DNA from: Massilia alkalitolerans DSM 17462
Lineage (GTDB): Bacteria; Pseudomonadota; Gammaproteobacteria; Burkholderiales; Burkholderiaceae_D
Length of the DNA stretch: 64,000 nt
Assembly: GCF_000427785.1 (NCBI RefSeq)
Contig: NZ_ATYR01000006.1
Coordinates: 172,277 to 236,276 of the forward strand
Direction: 5' to 3'
How positions within the stretch are numbered: position 1 is the first letter of the stretch; each line of letters starts with the position of its first letter. The position numbers and the translations under genes are program-made. Under the pieces are notes generated by a model. It worked only from the letters and a program-made list of their open reading frames with translations. It had not been told where the DNA came from and searched no databases. Below, piece by piece: positions 22,591 to 30,865 of this stretch.

Positions 22591-25233
22591 ATGGACATCA
22601 ATCTCAAGACCCTGATCGGCAAGCTGAACGACACCACCCGCGCCGCCGCCACGCGCGCCGCCTCGATCTGCGTCGGCATGGGGCAGTACGAGGTCGAGAT
22701 CGAGCACCTGTTCCTGGGCCTGATCGAGCAGCGGGGGTGCGATTTGTGCGTGATCGCGCAGGCTTGCGACATCAGCCTGACGGGCCTGGAGACCGACCTG
22801 CGCAACGAGGTCAACCGCTTCGTCACCGGCAGCGCACGCACGCCGGTGTTCTCGCGCCACCTGCCGGTGCTGTTCGAGCATGCGTGGCTGATCGCCTCCC
22901 TGGGGACGCCAACTGCGGGCCAGCCGAACCAGATCCGCAGCAGCCACCTGCTGCTGGCGCTGCTCACCGAAGCTTCGCTGTCGCAGCTGGCAATGCGCGC
23001 GTCGCCGCTGTTCCGCAAGTTCCCGGTCGACCGCCTGAAGCACGACCTTCAAAAGCTCACGCGCGGCTCAAGCGAGGCGCAGCCGGCGGCGGCGGAGCAC
23101 GAGGACGCGCCCGGGGACGCGGCTGGGGACATCGCCGGCGGCCCGGCGCGCGCCACCCCGGCGCTCGACCAGTACACCACCTGCCTGACCCAGCGCGCGC
23201 GCGACGGCCGGGTCGATCCGGTGATCGGGCGCGATCCCGAGATCCGCCAGGCGATCGACATCCTGATGCGGCGGCGCCAGAACAACCCGATCCTGACCGG
23301 CGAGGCAGGCGTCGGCAAGACCGCCGTGGTCGAAGGACTGGCGCTGCGCATCGCCGGGGGCGACGTGCCGGACGTGCTCAAAGGTGTCGAGGTCCACACC
23401 CTCGACATGGGCCTGCTGCAGGCCGGGGCGTCCGTGAAAGGCGAGTTCGAGAACCGCCTGAAGAACGTGATCGACGAAGTCAAGAGGAGCCCGCACGCCA
23501 TCATCCTGTTCATCGACGAGGCCCACACCATGATCGGCGCCGGCGGCACCGCCGGCCAGAACGACGCCGCCAACCTGCTCAAGCCCGCGCTGGCGCGCGG
23601 CGAGCTGCGCACCATCGCGGCCACCACCTGGGGCGAATACAAGAAGTATTTCGAGAAGGACGCGGCGCTGGCGCGGCGCTTCCAGGTGATCAAGGTCGAG
23701 GAGCCGGACGAACCGACCGCCTGCGCCATGCTGCGCGCCATGGCCCCGCTGATGGAAAGCCACTTCAAGGTGCGCATCTTTGATGACGCCATTACCGAGG
23801 CGGTGCGCCTGTCGCACCGCTACATCAGCGGCCGCCAGCTGCCGGACAAGGCGATCAGCGTGCTCGACACCGCCTGCGCCAAGGTGGCGCTGGGTCAGAG
23901 CGCGACGCCGGCGGCCCTGGAAGACTGCAGCCGCAGCATCGAGCGCATCGACGCCCAGGTATCAAGCCTGCAGCGCGAAGCGAGCAGCGGCGCCAGCCAC
24001 GAGGAGAAGCTGGCGCAGCTGCGCCAGCAGCGCGGCGCCCTCGACGACGAACGCATCGGCCTGCAGCAGCGCTGGGACGAGGAGCAAAGAATCGCCCTTG
24101 AAATCGGCGAGATGCGTAGCGCGCTCGAAGAAGGCAGGACCCAGGATGCGAGCGAGCTGCGGGCCCGGGTCGAGCGCCTGCGCAGCCTGCAGGGCGAATC
24201 GCCGCTGGTGCCGGTGCAGGTGGACGGCCACACGGTGGCGGAGATCGTCGCCAACTGGACCGGCATCCCGCTGGGCCGCATGGTCAAGGACGAGCTGAAC
24301 ACCGTGATGCGGCTGCAGGCCATGCTCGACGAGCGCATCCTGGGCCAGTCGCACGCCAGCCACGCCGTGGCCCAGCGGGTGCGCACGGCGCGCGCCAACC
24401 TGGACGATCCGAACAAGCCCAAGGGGGTGTTCCTGTTCGTCGGCACCTCGGGCGTGGGCAAGACCGAGACGGCGCTGGCGCTGGCCGACATCCTGTACGG
24501 CGGCGAGCGCAAGCTGGTCACCATCAACATGAGCGAATACCAGGAGGCGCACAGCGTCTCCGGCCTGAAGGGCTCGCCGCCGGGCTATGTCGGCTATGGC
24601 GAGGGCGGCGTGCTGACCGAGGCGGTGCGCCGCAATCCCTACAGCGTGGTGCTGCTCGACGAAGTGGAAAAGGCGCACCCGGACGTGATGGAGCTGTTCT
24701 TCCAGGTCTTCGACAAGGGCGTGATGGACGACGCCGAAGGGCGCCAGATCGACTTTCGCAACACCATCATCATCCTGACCTCGAACGTGGGCTCGAGCCA
24801 GATGATGGCGGCCTGCCTGAACAAGCCACTGAACGAAGTGCCGACGCCGGAGCAGCTGGCCGAGCTGATCCGCCCGCAGCTGATGAAGCACTTCAAGCCG
24901 GCTTTCCTGGGACGCCTGGCCGTGGTGCTTTTCTATCCGATCCGCGACGAGGTGCTCACCAACATCATTCGCCTGAAGCTGGACCGCATCAAGGCGCGCG
25001 TGATGGACAACCACCGCGCCCGTTTCGAGTACGACGAGGCGCTGGTGTCGGCGGTCCTGAACCGCTGCACCGAGGTCGATTCCGGCGCGCGCAACGTCGA
25101 CAACATCCTGAACGGCACACTGCTGCCCGAGATCGCGGACAGCGTGCTGGCGCGGATGGCCGAGGGCGGAGCGATCACCCGGGTCAAGGTGGGCGCGACC
25201 AAGGCCGGCAAGTTCAAGTACGCGATCGAGTAA
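22591..25233 (+). CDS. clpV: Type VI secretion AAA+ ATPase TssH (ClpV)
   Basis: An 880-aa cytoplasmic unfoldase. The N-terminal domain (1-150) has ClpN-like repeats (AAATRAASICVGMGQYEVEIEHLFLGLIEQ in two segments). AAA1 has Walker A GEAGVGKTA and Walker B ILFIDEAHTMIGAGG; the coiled M domain (LEDCSRSIERIDAQVSSLQRE to QGESPLVPVQ) follows; AAA2 has Walker A GTSGVGKTE, Walker B VVLLDEVEKAHPDV and sensor ILTSNVGS. It pulls TssC N-termini to recycle contracted sheaths. The length and the degenerate N domain separate it from ClpB. It lies between tssE and tssA in the same transcription unit. Confidence 0.97.
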   Translation: MDINLKTLIGKLNDTTRAAATRAASICVGMGQYEVEIEHLFLGLIEQRGCDLCVIAQACDISLTGLETDLRNEVNRFVTGSARTPVFSRHLPVLFEHAWLIASLGTPTAGQPNQIRSSHLLLALLTEASLSQLAMRASPLFRKFPVDRLKHDLQKLTRGSSEAQPAAAEHEDAPGDAAGDIAGGPARATPALDQYTTCLTQRARDGRVDPVIGRDPEIRQAIDILMRRRQNNPILTGEAGVGKTAVVEGLALRIAGGDVPDVLKGVEVHTLDMGLLQAGASVKGEFENRLKNVIDEVKRSPHAIILFIDEAHTMIGAGGTAGQNDAANLLKPALARGELRTIAATTWGEYKKYFEKDAALARRFQVIKVEEPDEPTACAMLRAMAPLMESHFKVRIFDDAITEAVRLSHRYISGRQLPDKAISVLDTACAKVALGQSATPAALEDCSRSIERIDAQVSSLQREASSGASHEEKLAQLRQQRGALDDERIGLQQRWDEEQRIALEIGEMRSALEEGRTQDASELRARVERLRSLQGESPLVPVQVDGHTVAEIVANWTGIPLGRMVKDELNTVMRLQAMLDERILGQSHASHAVAQRVRTARANLDDPNKPKGVFLFVGTSGVGKTETALALADILYGGERKLVTINMSEYQEAHSVSGLKGSPPGYVGYGEGGVLTEAVRRNPYSVVLLDEVEKAHPDVMELFFQVFDKGVMDDAEGRQIDFRNTIIILTSNVGSSQMMAACLNKPLNEVPTPEQLAELIRPQLMKHFKPAFLGRLAVVLFYPIRDEVLTNIIRLKLDRIKARVMDNHRARFEYDEALVSAVLNRCTEVDSGARNVDNILNGTLLPEIADSVLARMAEGGAITRVKVGATKAGKFKYAIE

Positions 25234-25242
25234 GGAGGGCTC

Positions 25243-26223
25243 ATGCTGAACCTTGAAAAACTGCTGATCCCGCTCGGTGCGGACCAGCCCTGCGGCGAGG
25301 ACCTCGCGTTCTCGCCCGAGTTCGACGCCATCAACCGTGCGCGCCAGGCCGACGACCCCTCGATCGAGCAGGGGGCCTGGGTGACGACGCTGAAGGAAGC
25401 CGACTGGAAGTTCGTGTCCAAACGCTGCGCGGAGCTGATCGAAACCCGCAGCAAGGACCTGCAGCTGGCGGTCTGGCTGGCGGAAGCGGGTACCAAAACG
25501 AGTGGCTTGCCCAGCCTGGCGGACAGCCTGCGCCTCCTGGGCGCGCTGTGCGAGCGCTACTGGGACAGCGTGCATCCCTTGCCCGACGAGGACGGCCATG
25601 AACGCCGCATCGGCAACCTGGCCTGGATCGCGGCGCGCATCGCGCCCCTGGTCAAGGAGGTGCCGCTGGCCGATGGCGTCACCATGATCGCCTGGGAAGC
25701 GGCGCGCGGGCGTGGACCGGACAGCGTCGCCGAGCTGGAAGCGGCGCGCATCAGGGCGACGCCGGCGGCGCGCCAAGCGCTGGCGGAGGCGGCCCACGAT
25801 TGCCTGGCCGCGCTGACGGAACTGGAGCGCGTGGTCGACGAGCGGCTGGGCGCGGATGGTCCCAGCTTCGGCGCCGCGCGTGCGGCGCTGCGCGACTTCG
25901 AGGACCTGGCGGCGCCGCCGATCGCGCACCCGGCGCCGACGGCGCAGGCCATGCCGGTGGTGGTGGCCACAGGCAGTCCGCTGCGCGTGCAGGGCGTGGC
26001 GGGCGAGGGACCGCTGCAAAGCCGCGAACAGGCGCTGGCCCAGCTGCGCGGCGTGGCCGAGTTCTTCCGCCGCACCGAGCCGCACAGCCCGGTCGCCTAC
26101 CTGGCCGAGAAGGCGGCGCGCTGGGGCGAGCAGCCACTGCACGCCTGGCTGCGTTCGGTCATCAAGGACGATGCTTCGCTGGCGCGGCTGGAGGAATTGC
26201 TGGGAATCGAGACGGAACACTGA
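25243..26223 (+). CDS. tssA: Type VI secretion cap/priming protein TssA (ImpA family)
   Basis: A 326-aa protein. The ImpA_N domain (residues 1-125) has PLGADQPCGEDLAFSPEFDAI, EADWKFVSKRCAELIETRSKDLQLAVWLAEA and PLPDEDGHERRIGNL. The C-terminal part holds helices with SREQALAQLRGVAEFFRRTEPHSPVAYL and ends in ARLEELLGIE, the short VasJ-like type. TssA recruits baseplate parts and caps the growing sheath and tube. A GGAGGG Shine-Dalgarno precedes the ATG; the start follows the clpV stop by 9 bases. It is the last gene of the plus-strand type VI unit and converges on a phasin gene. Confidence 0.93.
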   Translation: MLNLEKLLIPLGADQPCGEDLAFSPEFDAINRARQADDPSIEQGAWVTTLKEADWKFVSKRCAELIETRSKDLQLAVWLAEAGTKTSGLPSLADSLRLLGALCERYWDSVHPLPDEDGHERRIGNLAWIAARIAPLVKEVPLADGVTMIAWEAARGRGPDSVAELEAARIRATPAARQALAEAAHDCLAALTELERVVDERLGADGPSFGAARAALRDFEDLAAPPIAHPAPTAQAMPVVVATGSPLRVQGVAGEGPLQSREQALAQLRGVAEFFRRTEPHSPVAYLAEKAARWGEQPLHAWLRSVIKDDASLARLEELLGIETEH

Positions 26224-26236
26224 GTGGAAGAGGGTT

Positions 26237-26279
26237 GAAAGAAAATTTCATTCCATGCGTGTAGATGAAATTTTCTTTC
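26237..26279. terminator. AT-rich palindrome between tssA and phaP (bidirectional terminator)
   Basis: GAAAGAAAATTTCAT (26237-26251) is the exact reverse complement of ATGAAATTTTCTTTC (26265-26279), with a 13-base loop. Each strand shows an A-rich 5' arm and a T-rich 3' arm, and it lies between convergent genes, so it should terminate transcription both ways. A second GC hairpin, GGCCGGC/GCCGGCC at 26286-26302, follows with a T-rich tail. Confidence 0.75.
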
Positions 26280-26310
26280 GGGAGGGGCCGGCATTGCCGG
26301 CCTTCTTGCT

Positions 26311-26871
26311 TTATTCGGCCTGCTTCTGCGTACCCGGCTGCACCATCGACGTGGCCTTCGCGATCTGCGCTTCCACGGTCTGCACCGCCTGGCGGGTGGC
26401 CTGGGTCACCTGTTCGTAACCTTTGAACGCGTTGTCGATGGCGGTCTTGATGATCTCCACGGCGTTCTCCGAGCCCGGCTTGACGTTCTGCGTCACGTCG
26501 TAGATGAGCGCCGACAGGGTGCTCTTGGCTTCGGCCACGTGGGTATCGGCGGCCTGGCGGAATTCCTGGTGCATCTCGTCGATGATGGCCTTCAGTTGCT
26601 CGCGATATTCCGCAGCGCCGGCTGCGCCCGGCTGCATGCGCGCATGCAGCGCCGCGATGGCGGCCTTCGGGTCGCCGGTACCGGCCAGACCCGCCATCTC
26701 CTGGCCCGCCGCGATCGAGCCGGCCATCGAGCTCCTCGCTGCATTCATGTTCAGCGCCACCACCTGCTCCACACCCTTGACCGTCTTGTCGGCCAGGGTA
26801 TTGAAAGTCTGCATCTGCAGGTCGAACAGGGTCTTGGTGGCGTTGGCGAACTGCTCCGGACTCGTAAACAT
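26311..26871 (-). CDS. Phasin family protein
   Basis: A 186-aa all-helical protein with the phasin pattern: MFTSPEQFANATKTLFDLQMQTFNTLADKTVKGVEQVVALN in the first third (amphipathic helix contacting the granule surface), a middle Ala-rich region and a coiled C-terminus (AIDNAFKGYEQVTQATRQAVQ). GAGGAG lies upstream of the ATG. Phasins coat polyhydroxyalkanoate granules and control their size and number. No PHA synthase or depolymerase is in the window. The gene converges on the type VI operon, with a bidirectional terminator between them. Confidence 0.92.
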   Translation of the reverse strand: MFTSPEQFANATKTLFDLQMQTFNTLADKTVKGVEQVVALNMNAARSSMAGSIAAGQEMAGLAGTGDPKAAIAALHARMQPGAAGAAEYREQLKAIIDEMHQEFRQAADTHVAEAKSTLSALIYDVTQNVKPGSENAVEIIKTAIDNAFKGYEQVTQATRQAVQTVEAQIAKATSMVQPGTQKQAE

Positions 26872-26922
26872 CGGTGTCTCCTCAGTATTTGAATAATCGG
26901 ATGAGCTGCGACTTGCACCCCA

Positions 26923-27120
26923 TTATTTAGCAACAATGGGTTTTTCGCAACGCGCGTCCCGATAGGGACCGCCAGATTTTTCCCAGCCCGGACCCAGGGG
27001 CGTTTGCGAGCATGCAAGCGTGCCGTTCAATTTGCTGCGCCATTGATAATAGGGCGCCGGACCGGCCAGTGCCGCATGTGCAGCCAGGCCGAGTGCAAGG
27101 AGGAGGGTAGCGTGTTTCAT
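26923..27120 (-). CDS. Small secreted hypothetical protein (65 aa)
   Basis: A 65-residue precursor with a clear signal peptide (MKHATLLLALGLAAHAALA, cleavage before Gly). The mature peptide of about 46 residues contains two Cys (TLACSQTP and ARCEKP), suited to one disulfide, and aromatic residues (PYYQWRSKLNG). The family is not recognised with certainty. The signal peptide, in-frame length and compositional contrast with shadow frames make it a believable gene. It lies 51 bases upstream of phaP on the same strand, but separate expression is likely since the gap could hold the phaP promoter. No strong Shine-Dalgarno is visible. Confidence 0.65.
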   Translation of the reverse strand: MKHATLLLALGLAAHAALAGPAPYYQWRSKLNGTLACSQTPLGPGWEKSGGPYRDARCEKPIVAK

Positions 27121-27200
27121 GTGCTGTCGAGCTTACCTTGATGGTGGCGCAAGTCAAGCATCGCGTCGATTTTCCTCCTCGCCCCGTCTACGAGCCCTGC

Positions 27201-29105
27201 CTATGCCACCCGGTTGTAGCGAAACACGATTTCGTAGCGGCTGTCCTCGTCGTCGCTGATGTATTCGCGCCGTTCGCGGTACTGGCCGGGGATCTTGTCG
27301 AGCGGCGTCACCCGGACCCTGATCCCTTGCGGCGTCGTATGTTCGCTTGCCGCCGGCAGCGCGACATCCACATTGGTCAGCTCGACCAGGTCCTGGACGC
27401 CGGGGCCGATCATGTCCTCGATGATCGGATCGGCCGGCGCCCACAGCGCCACGAAGACGTCGATCGCCACTACCACCGCGGCCGCGATGGCGGCGGCGAT
27501 CAGGCCCTTGAGGCCGTAGCTGTCCAGCTTCGAGGCAATGCTGCCGGCTTCCTTGAGATGGTCCATCACAAAGGCCAGCTGGTCTTTCAGGATGTCGATG
27601 AAGGCGTCGAGCGTGTCCTCGATCTGGCGCTCGAACGCCTCTTCGCCATCGATCTCGAAGCCCCGGATCGACAGCGCGGCGCCCAGGATCGGCGCCTGGT
27701 GCGAGAACAGCAGGTGGTCCATGGCGCGCGTCTCGCCGCTGTCGACGTCGCCGAAGCGGATCGGTTCGCCGCCATTGGGCAACTGCGCTTCCCCGGAGCT
27801 CAGGTCGGGAAACAGCGGCAGCGCCAGGATCCGGATGCCGACTTCGTCCGAGCCGAACGAGGCGGGCGAAGTCTCGGCCCGTGCGTACAGGCTTTCGCTC
27901 CTGATCTCGAAGCGCGCGCTCGAGGGCGTGGCGACGCCGATATATTCGACGTTCGACAGCAGCACGGGGCCGTGGCCGGGGTGGGTGCTGAGGTTGGGCA
28001 CCGCGACCTGGAAACCGTACACGCCGGGAGCCAGGTCGGCGGGCAGCTGGAAGCTGAGGCGGTCGTGCACGCGGCAATCGAGGATGGGGCGGTCCTGGCC
28101 GCCGATGCGCTCGGTGAGCGGTGTCTCGTCGTCGCCGCACACCTGGGCGGGAACTTCGCGCAGCACCGTGCCCGGCGCGTCCTTGGCAAAAAGCCGCACC
28201 GTCGCATCGACGCTGGAAAAGTTGACGCCTTCCAGCAGCACGCCCTGGCCCGCCTCGATCTCCAGCATGCGCTGGCAGGCGCCGGCCGCGGTGTTGCCGG
28301 GACAGTCGCCCGTCTGCACCTCGCACACCTGCCGCGCTTCGTTGCCTTCCATGATCACGCGGCAACGCTGCTGCAGTTCGGACGGCAGGTACTCGCCCGG
28401 GGACAGCGGCGGCGTGTAGCTGCCGGTGCGCAGGCCGTTGACCCGGCAGATCCGCACCAGGGGATCGAAGTTTTCCTCGCCGGGGATGTAGGGCCGCACG
28501 CGCACCCGGCCCGGATGCTCCTGCGTCGCACAGGCGGCGTCGTCGAAGGCCTGCACGCCGACGCGGTCCGCGATCTCCTGGGCAAAGCCCAGCGACAGCT
28601 GCGCCAGGTCGATCGGCTGGTCGATGGAGGGCAGCAAGCCAGTGGCGAACAGGCGGCTGCGCTCGCCGCCGCTCAGGCTATCGAGCGAATCGCCCGCGCA
28701 GGCCAGCACGCGTTTCAATTCCGGCGGCAGGCGGCGCAAGGTGGCGAAGCCGCTCTCCTCGAGCGCATTGGCCGGCGCCTTGCCCGCAAGGTAGCGCCGC
28801 GCCAGGTGGAAGAAGGAGGCGCCGAGCGTGCTCGGGACGCGGTTGTTGGCGAGCAGCCGGTCGAGCTTGTTGCGCCGGCTCTGCTTGGGCTTTGCGCCGA
28901 GCGACACCGGCACGCAGGCGCCGGGCACGCCGGGCGGACAGGGGTGCTCGCCACCCGGCGGCGCGCATGGCGCCTCGGGCGGCGTGGACGCCGAACAGTT
29001 GTAGATGTTGATGGTGCCGCTGCTCTTGATGCGGATGTTGATGGTGCATCCGCCTTCATGCCCGGGCTTGCCGGTATCCGGGGCATTGTTCTTTCTCGAT
29101 TTCAT
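27201..29105 (-). CDS. Orphan 634-aa protein with Cys-rich N-terminus and C-terminal membrane segment
   Basis: ATG 29105 is chosen because GGAG lies eight bases upstream; the frame is open further. The N-terminus (residues 1-60) is Cys/Pro/Gly-rich without a signal peptide (CTINIRIKSSGTINIYNC). Residues 70-200 form a helical domain (ASFFHLARRYLAGKAP, LPPELKRVLACAGDSLDSL). Residues 240-470 look beta-rich, with an IPT/TIG-like segment (GVLLEGVNFSSVDATVRLF, LAPGVYGFQVAVPN) and nine or more Cys. A helical block (EEAFERQIEDTLDAFIDILKDQ) precedes one hydrophobic segment (LIAAAIAAAVVVAIDVFVALW, about 540-560). I do not recognise the protein. A surface, effector or adhesin-like role near the type VI locus is only a guess. 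Confidence 0.75.
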   Translation of the reverse strand: MKSRKNNAPDTGKPGHEGGCTINIRIKSSGTINIYNCSASTPPEAPCAPPGGEHPCPPGVPGACVPVSLGAKPKQSRRNKLDRLLANNRVPSTLGASFFHLARRYLAGKAPANALEESGFATLRRLPPELKRVLACAGDSLDSLSGGERSRLFATGLLPSIDQPIDLAQLSLGFAQEIADRVGVQAFDDAACATQEHPGRVRVRPYIPGEENFDPLVRICRVNGLRTGSYTPPLSPGEYLPSELQQRCRVIMEGNEARQVCEVQTGDCPGNTAAGACQRMLEIEAGQGVLLEGVNFSSVDATVRLFAKDAPGTVLREVPAQVCGDDETPLTERIGGQDRPILDCRVHDRLSFQLPADLAPGVYGFQVAVPNLSTHPGHGPVLLSNVEYIGVATPSSARFEIRSESLYARAETSPASFGSDEVGIRILALPLFPDLSSGEAQLPNGGEPIRFGDVDSGETRAMDHLLFSHQAPILGAALSIRGFEIDGEEAFERQIEDTLDAFIDILKDQLAFVMDHLKEAGSIASKLDSYGLKGLIAAAIAAAVVVAIDVFVALWAPADPIIEDMIGPGVQDLVELTNVDVALPAASEHTTPQGIRVRVTPLDKIPGQYRERREYISDDEDSRYEIVFRYNRVA

Positions 29106-29221
29106 GATGTAATCTCCGTAAGAGGCGACAAGGGCAGGGGATGGGCCATCAGGCAGGCTCGACACTAGTGACCGTAGCGCGGGATCCGCGCTCGCCCTTG
29201 GATTGCGCTCAATGGAGAAGG

Positions 29222-29243
29222 CATGGGAGGCTACAATCCCATG
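29222..29243. promoter_or_regulatory. Palindromic operator over -10 of merR gene
   Basis: CATGGGA (29222-29228) and TCCCATG (29237-29243) form a 7-bp inverted repeat with an 8-base centre, overlapping a TACAAT -10 hexamer (29232-29237). The position, 26 bases before the MerR-family start codon, fits an autoregulatory site of the MerR kind. The -35 is not clear. Confidence 0.35.
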
Positions 29244-29268
29244 ATTGGATAGGCAACAGGAGATGACA

Positions 29269-29679
29269 ATGCTGCAAGGCGCTACGCTGCTCAATATCGG
29301 CGACGCCGCCAGGGCGTCCGGGGTGTCGGCCAAGATGATCCGCCACTACGAAGCGATCGGCCTGCTCAAGGAAGCGAAACGCACCGACGCCGGCTACCGC
29401 GTGTATGGCGAAGACGAGGTGCGCGTGCTGCAGTTCATCCATCGCGCCCGTGCGCTCGGTTTTTCGCTGGAGCAGATCGGCAAGCTGCTGAGCCTGTGGC
29501 AGGACCGGGGGCGCGCCAGCGCCGACGTGCGCGCCCTGGCGCGCGCCCACATCGATGAGCTCAACCGCAAGATCGCCGAGATGGAAGCCATGCGCCGCAC
29601 GCTCGAAGCGCTGGCCGCGTCCTGCCATGGCGATGCACGCTCGAGCTGCCCGATCCTCGACGACCTGGCGGCGCACTAG
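29269..29679 (+). CDS. MerR-family transcriptional regulator, CueR-like
   Basis: A 136-aa regulator. The N-terminal winged helix-turn-helix (LNIGDAARASGVSAKMIRHYEAIGLL, then GYRVYGEDEVRVLQFI) is followed by a long dimerisation helix and the metal loop SCHGDARSSC, with Cys119 and Cys127 spaced C-X7-C as in CueR. The Ser in RASADV (Ser84) matches the Ser that marks monovalent-metal sensors. Such proteins activate copper, silver or gold efflux by twisting a promoter with a long spacer. No copA, cueO or chaperone gene is in the window, so its target is elsewhere. ATG 29269 lies six bases after GGAG; ATG 29263 is also possible. Its stop shares CTAG with the convergent gene. Confidence 0.88.
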   Translation: MLQGATLLNIGDAARASGVSAKMIRHYEAIGLLKEAKRTDAGYRVYGEDEVRVLQFIHRARALGFSLEQIGKLLSLWQDRGRASADVRALARAHIDELNRKIAEMEAMRRTLEALAASCHGDARSSCPILDDLAAH

Positions 29680-30641
29680 GCCTTCCGTGCCGGCGCCAGG
29701 TCGGGAAAGCCGCTGACGCGGTAGCGCGCCGGCCAGGCGCCGGGCACGGGTTCCATCAGGTGGCCGGATGTCGCATGCAGTGCATCCCACGGCAGCATGG
29801 GCAGGTCCTGCCCGTGGCTGGACAGGACCACCCTGTCGGTCTTCGGCAGCAGGGCATCGACTCCCCTGGGCCAGACGCAGACGCTGTATTCGCCGCCACC
29901 GGCCGCGTCGCGCATCACCTTGTAGCCGGCGACGACGATGTCGATACCCTTCCTTTCATGCAGCGCATCGAGCAGTTCCTTCTGCGCCGCGTAGTCGCCA
30001 TACAGGTATTGCCGCCCCAGGTGCGCCAGTCCAGCGCGCACGGCGTCATCGTCCGGCACATGCTCGACCGGGCGCCGGTGCTCGTAGCGATACATCAGCG
30101 CCGACACCGGGTGTGCCTCGACATCGGCGACCCGCTGCGCCAGCGCGACCATCGCGCGCACGCTTTCCATGTCATTGCCGGACGCCAGCAGCAGCGTCTG
30201 GGGCGCCGGAATCATTGCCAGGGGATTGGCGCCGGCAATGCGGTGCGCCAGGTCGGGCAGCAGCAGGCGCGAGGAAGCGTAGACATCGCGCCAGTCGCCC
30301 GCGAACACGCGGCGCTCCACCTGGACCACACGGCCGGCCGTGGCGTCGCGCAGATTGTCCATGGCGGCGCCCAGGGCTTCGTCCACACTCACGCCCCATT
30401 GCGCCAGTTCTGCCTGACCGATGGGCTGCATCACGTCCGCGTCGTCATGCACCAGCATCAGCACGGTGTCGCTGCTGAACGGCAGGAAGAGGCTGCCCGG
30501 TGGGGTGTCGGCGCCAATGAGACGCAGGCATTCGCGCTTCCAGCGTCCGCGCAGCACAGGCATCAGGCGCGTGCGCGCTTCGGCGAAACTGGCGGGAAGG
30601 CTCGGCGGTGAAGGCCGCCGGAAGAGATCGAGGAGAGACAT
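29676..30641 (-). CDS. Uncharacterised protein (321 aa), possibly DUF1444/YtpQ-like
   Basis: A soluble 321-aa protein without signal peptide. Conserved-looking segments include SLFLPFSSDTVLMLVHDDADVMQPI, ESVRAMVALAQRVADVEAHPVSALMYRYEH and LPMLPWDALHATSG. The layout (N-terminal alpha/beta, central long beta-strands) loosely resembles DUF1444 (YtpQ) proteins, but I cannot confirm this by eye. The start MSLLDLFRR is at 30641, only 8 bases past the tRNA-Leu terminator hairpin. No Shine-Dalgarno is evident. It may be expressed by read-through of the tRNA transcript or from a promoter inside the hairpin region. It converges on merR with a shared CTAG stop. Confidence 0.65.
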   Translation of the reverse strand: MSLLDLFRRPSPPSLPASFAEARTRLMPVLRGRWKRECLRLIGADTPPGSLFLPFSSDTVLMLVHDDADVMQPIGQAELAQWGVSVDEALGAAMDNLRDATAGRVVQVERRVFAGDWRDVYASSRLLLPDLAHRIAGANPLAMIPAPQTLLLASGNDMESVRAMVALAQRVADVEAHPVSALMYRYEHRRPVEHVPDDDAVRAGLAHLGRQYLYGDYAAQKELLDALHERKGIDIVVAGYKVMRDAAGGGEYSVCVWPRGVDALLPKTDRVVLSSHGQDLPMLPWDALHATSGHLMEPVPGAWPARYRVSGFPDLAPARKA

Positions 30642-30648
30642 GGTAAAC

Positions 30649-30690
30649 GCAAAACGCCGTAAGCCTTTTACAAAGCTTACGGCGTTTTGC
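30649..30690 (-). terminator. Terminator of tRNA-Leu array
   Basis: GCAAAACGCCGTAAGC (30649-30664) pairs perfectly with GCTTACGGCGTTTTGC (30675-30690) around a 10-base loop. On the minus strand the inner GC stem is followed by a GTTTTGCGTTT run. It lies 41 bases beyond the last tRNA-Leu. Confidence 0.85.
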
Positions 30691-30730
30691 GGGACATGCG
30701 CGTCTGCGACTTGTCGTCCAAGGTAGAGTT

Positions 30731-30815
30731 TGGTGCCCACGGAGGGACTCGAACCCCCACACCTCGCGGCACATGGACCTGAACCATGCGCGTCTACCAA
30801 TTCCGCCACGTGGGC
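30731..30815 (-). tRNA. tRNA-Leu(CAG), copy 4 in transcription order
   Basis: An 85-nt gene including the encoded CCA end. The acceptor stem GCCCACG pairs with CGTGGGC, the D arm is GGCGGAATTGGTAGACGC, the anticodon stem CATGG/CCATG encloses the loop TTCAGGT (anticodon CAG), a class-II variable arm follows, and the T arm is GGGGGTTCGAGTCCCTC. It is identical in sequence to the three other copies. Confidence 0.97.
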
Positions 30816-30865
30816 ACTGATACTGCTACGACTTCAAAACTTCTTGCGGATTTACATCCGGTAGA

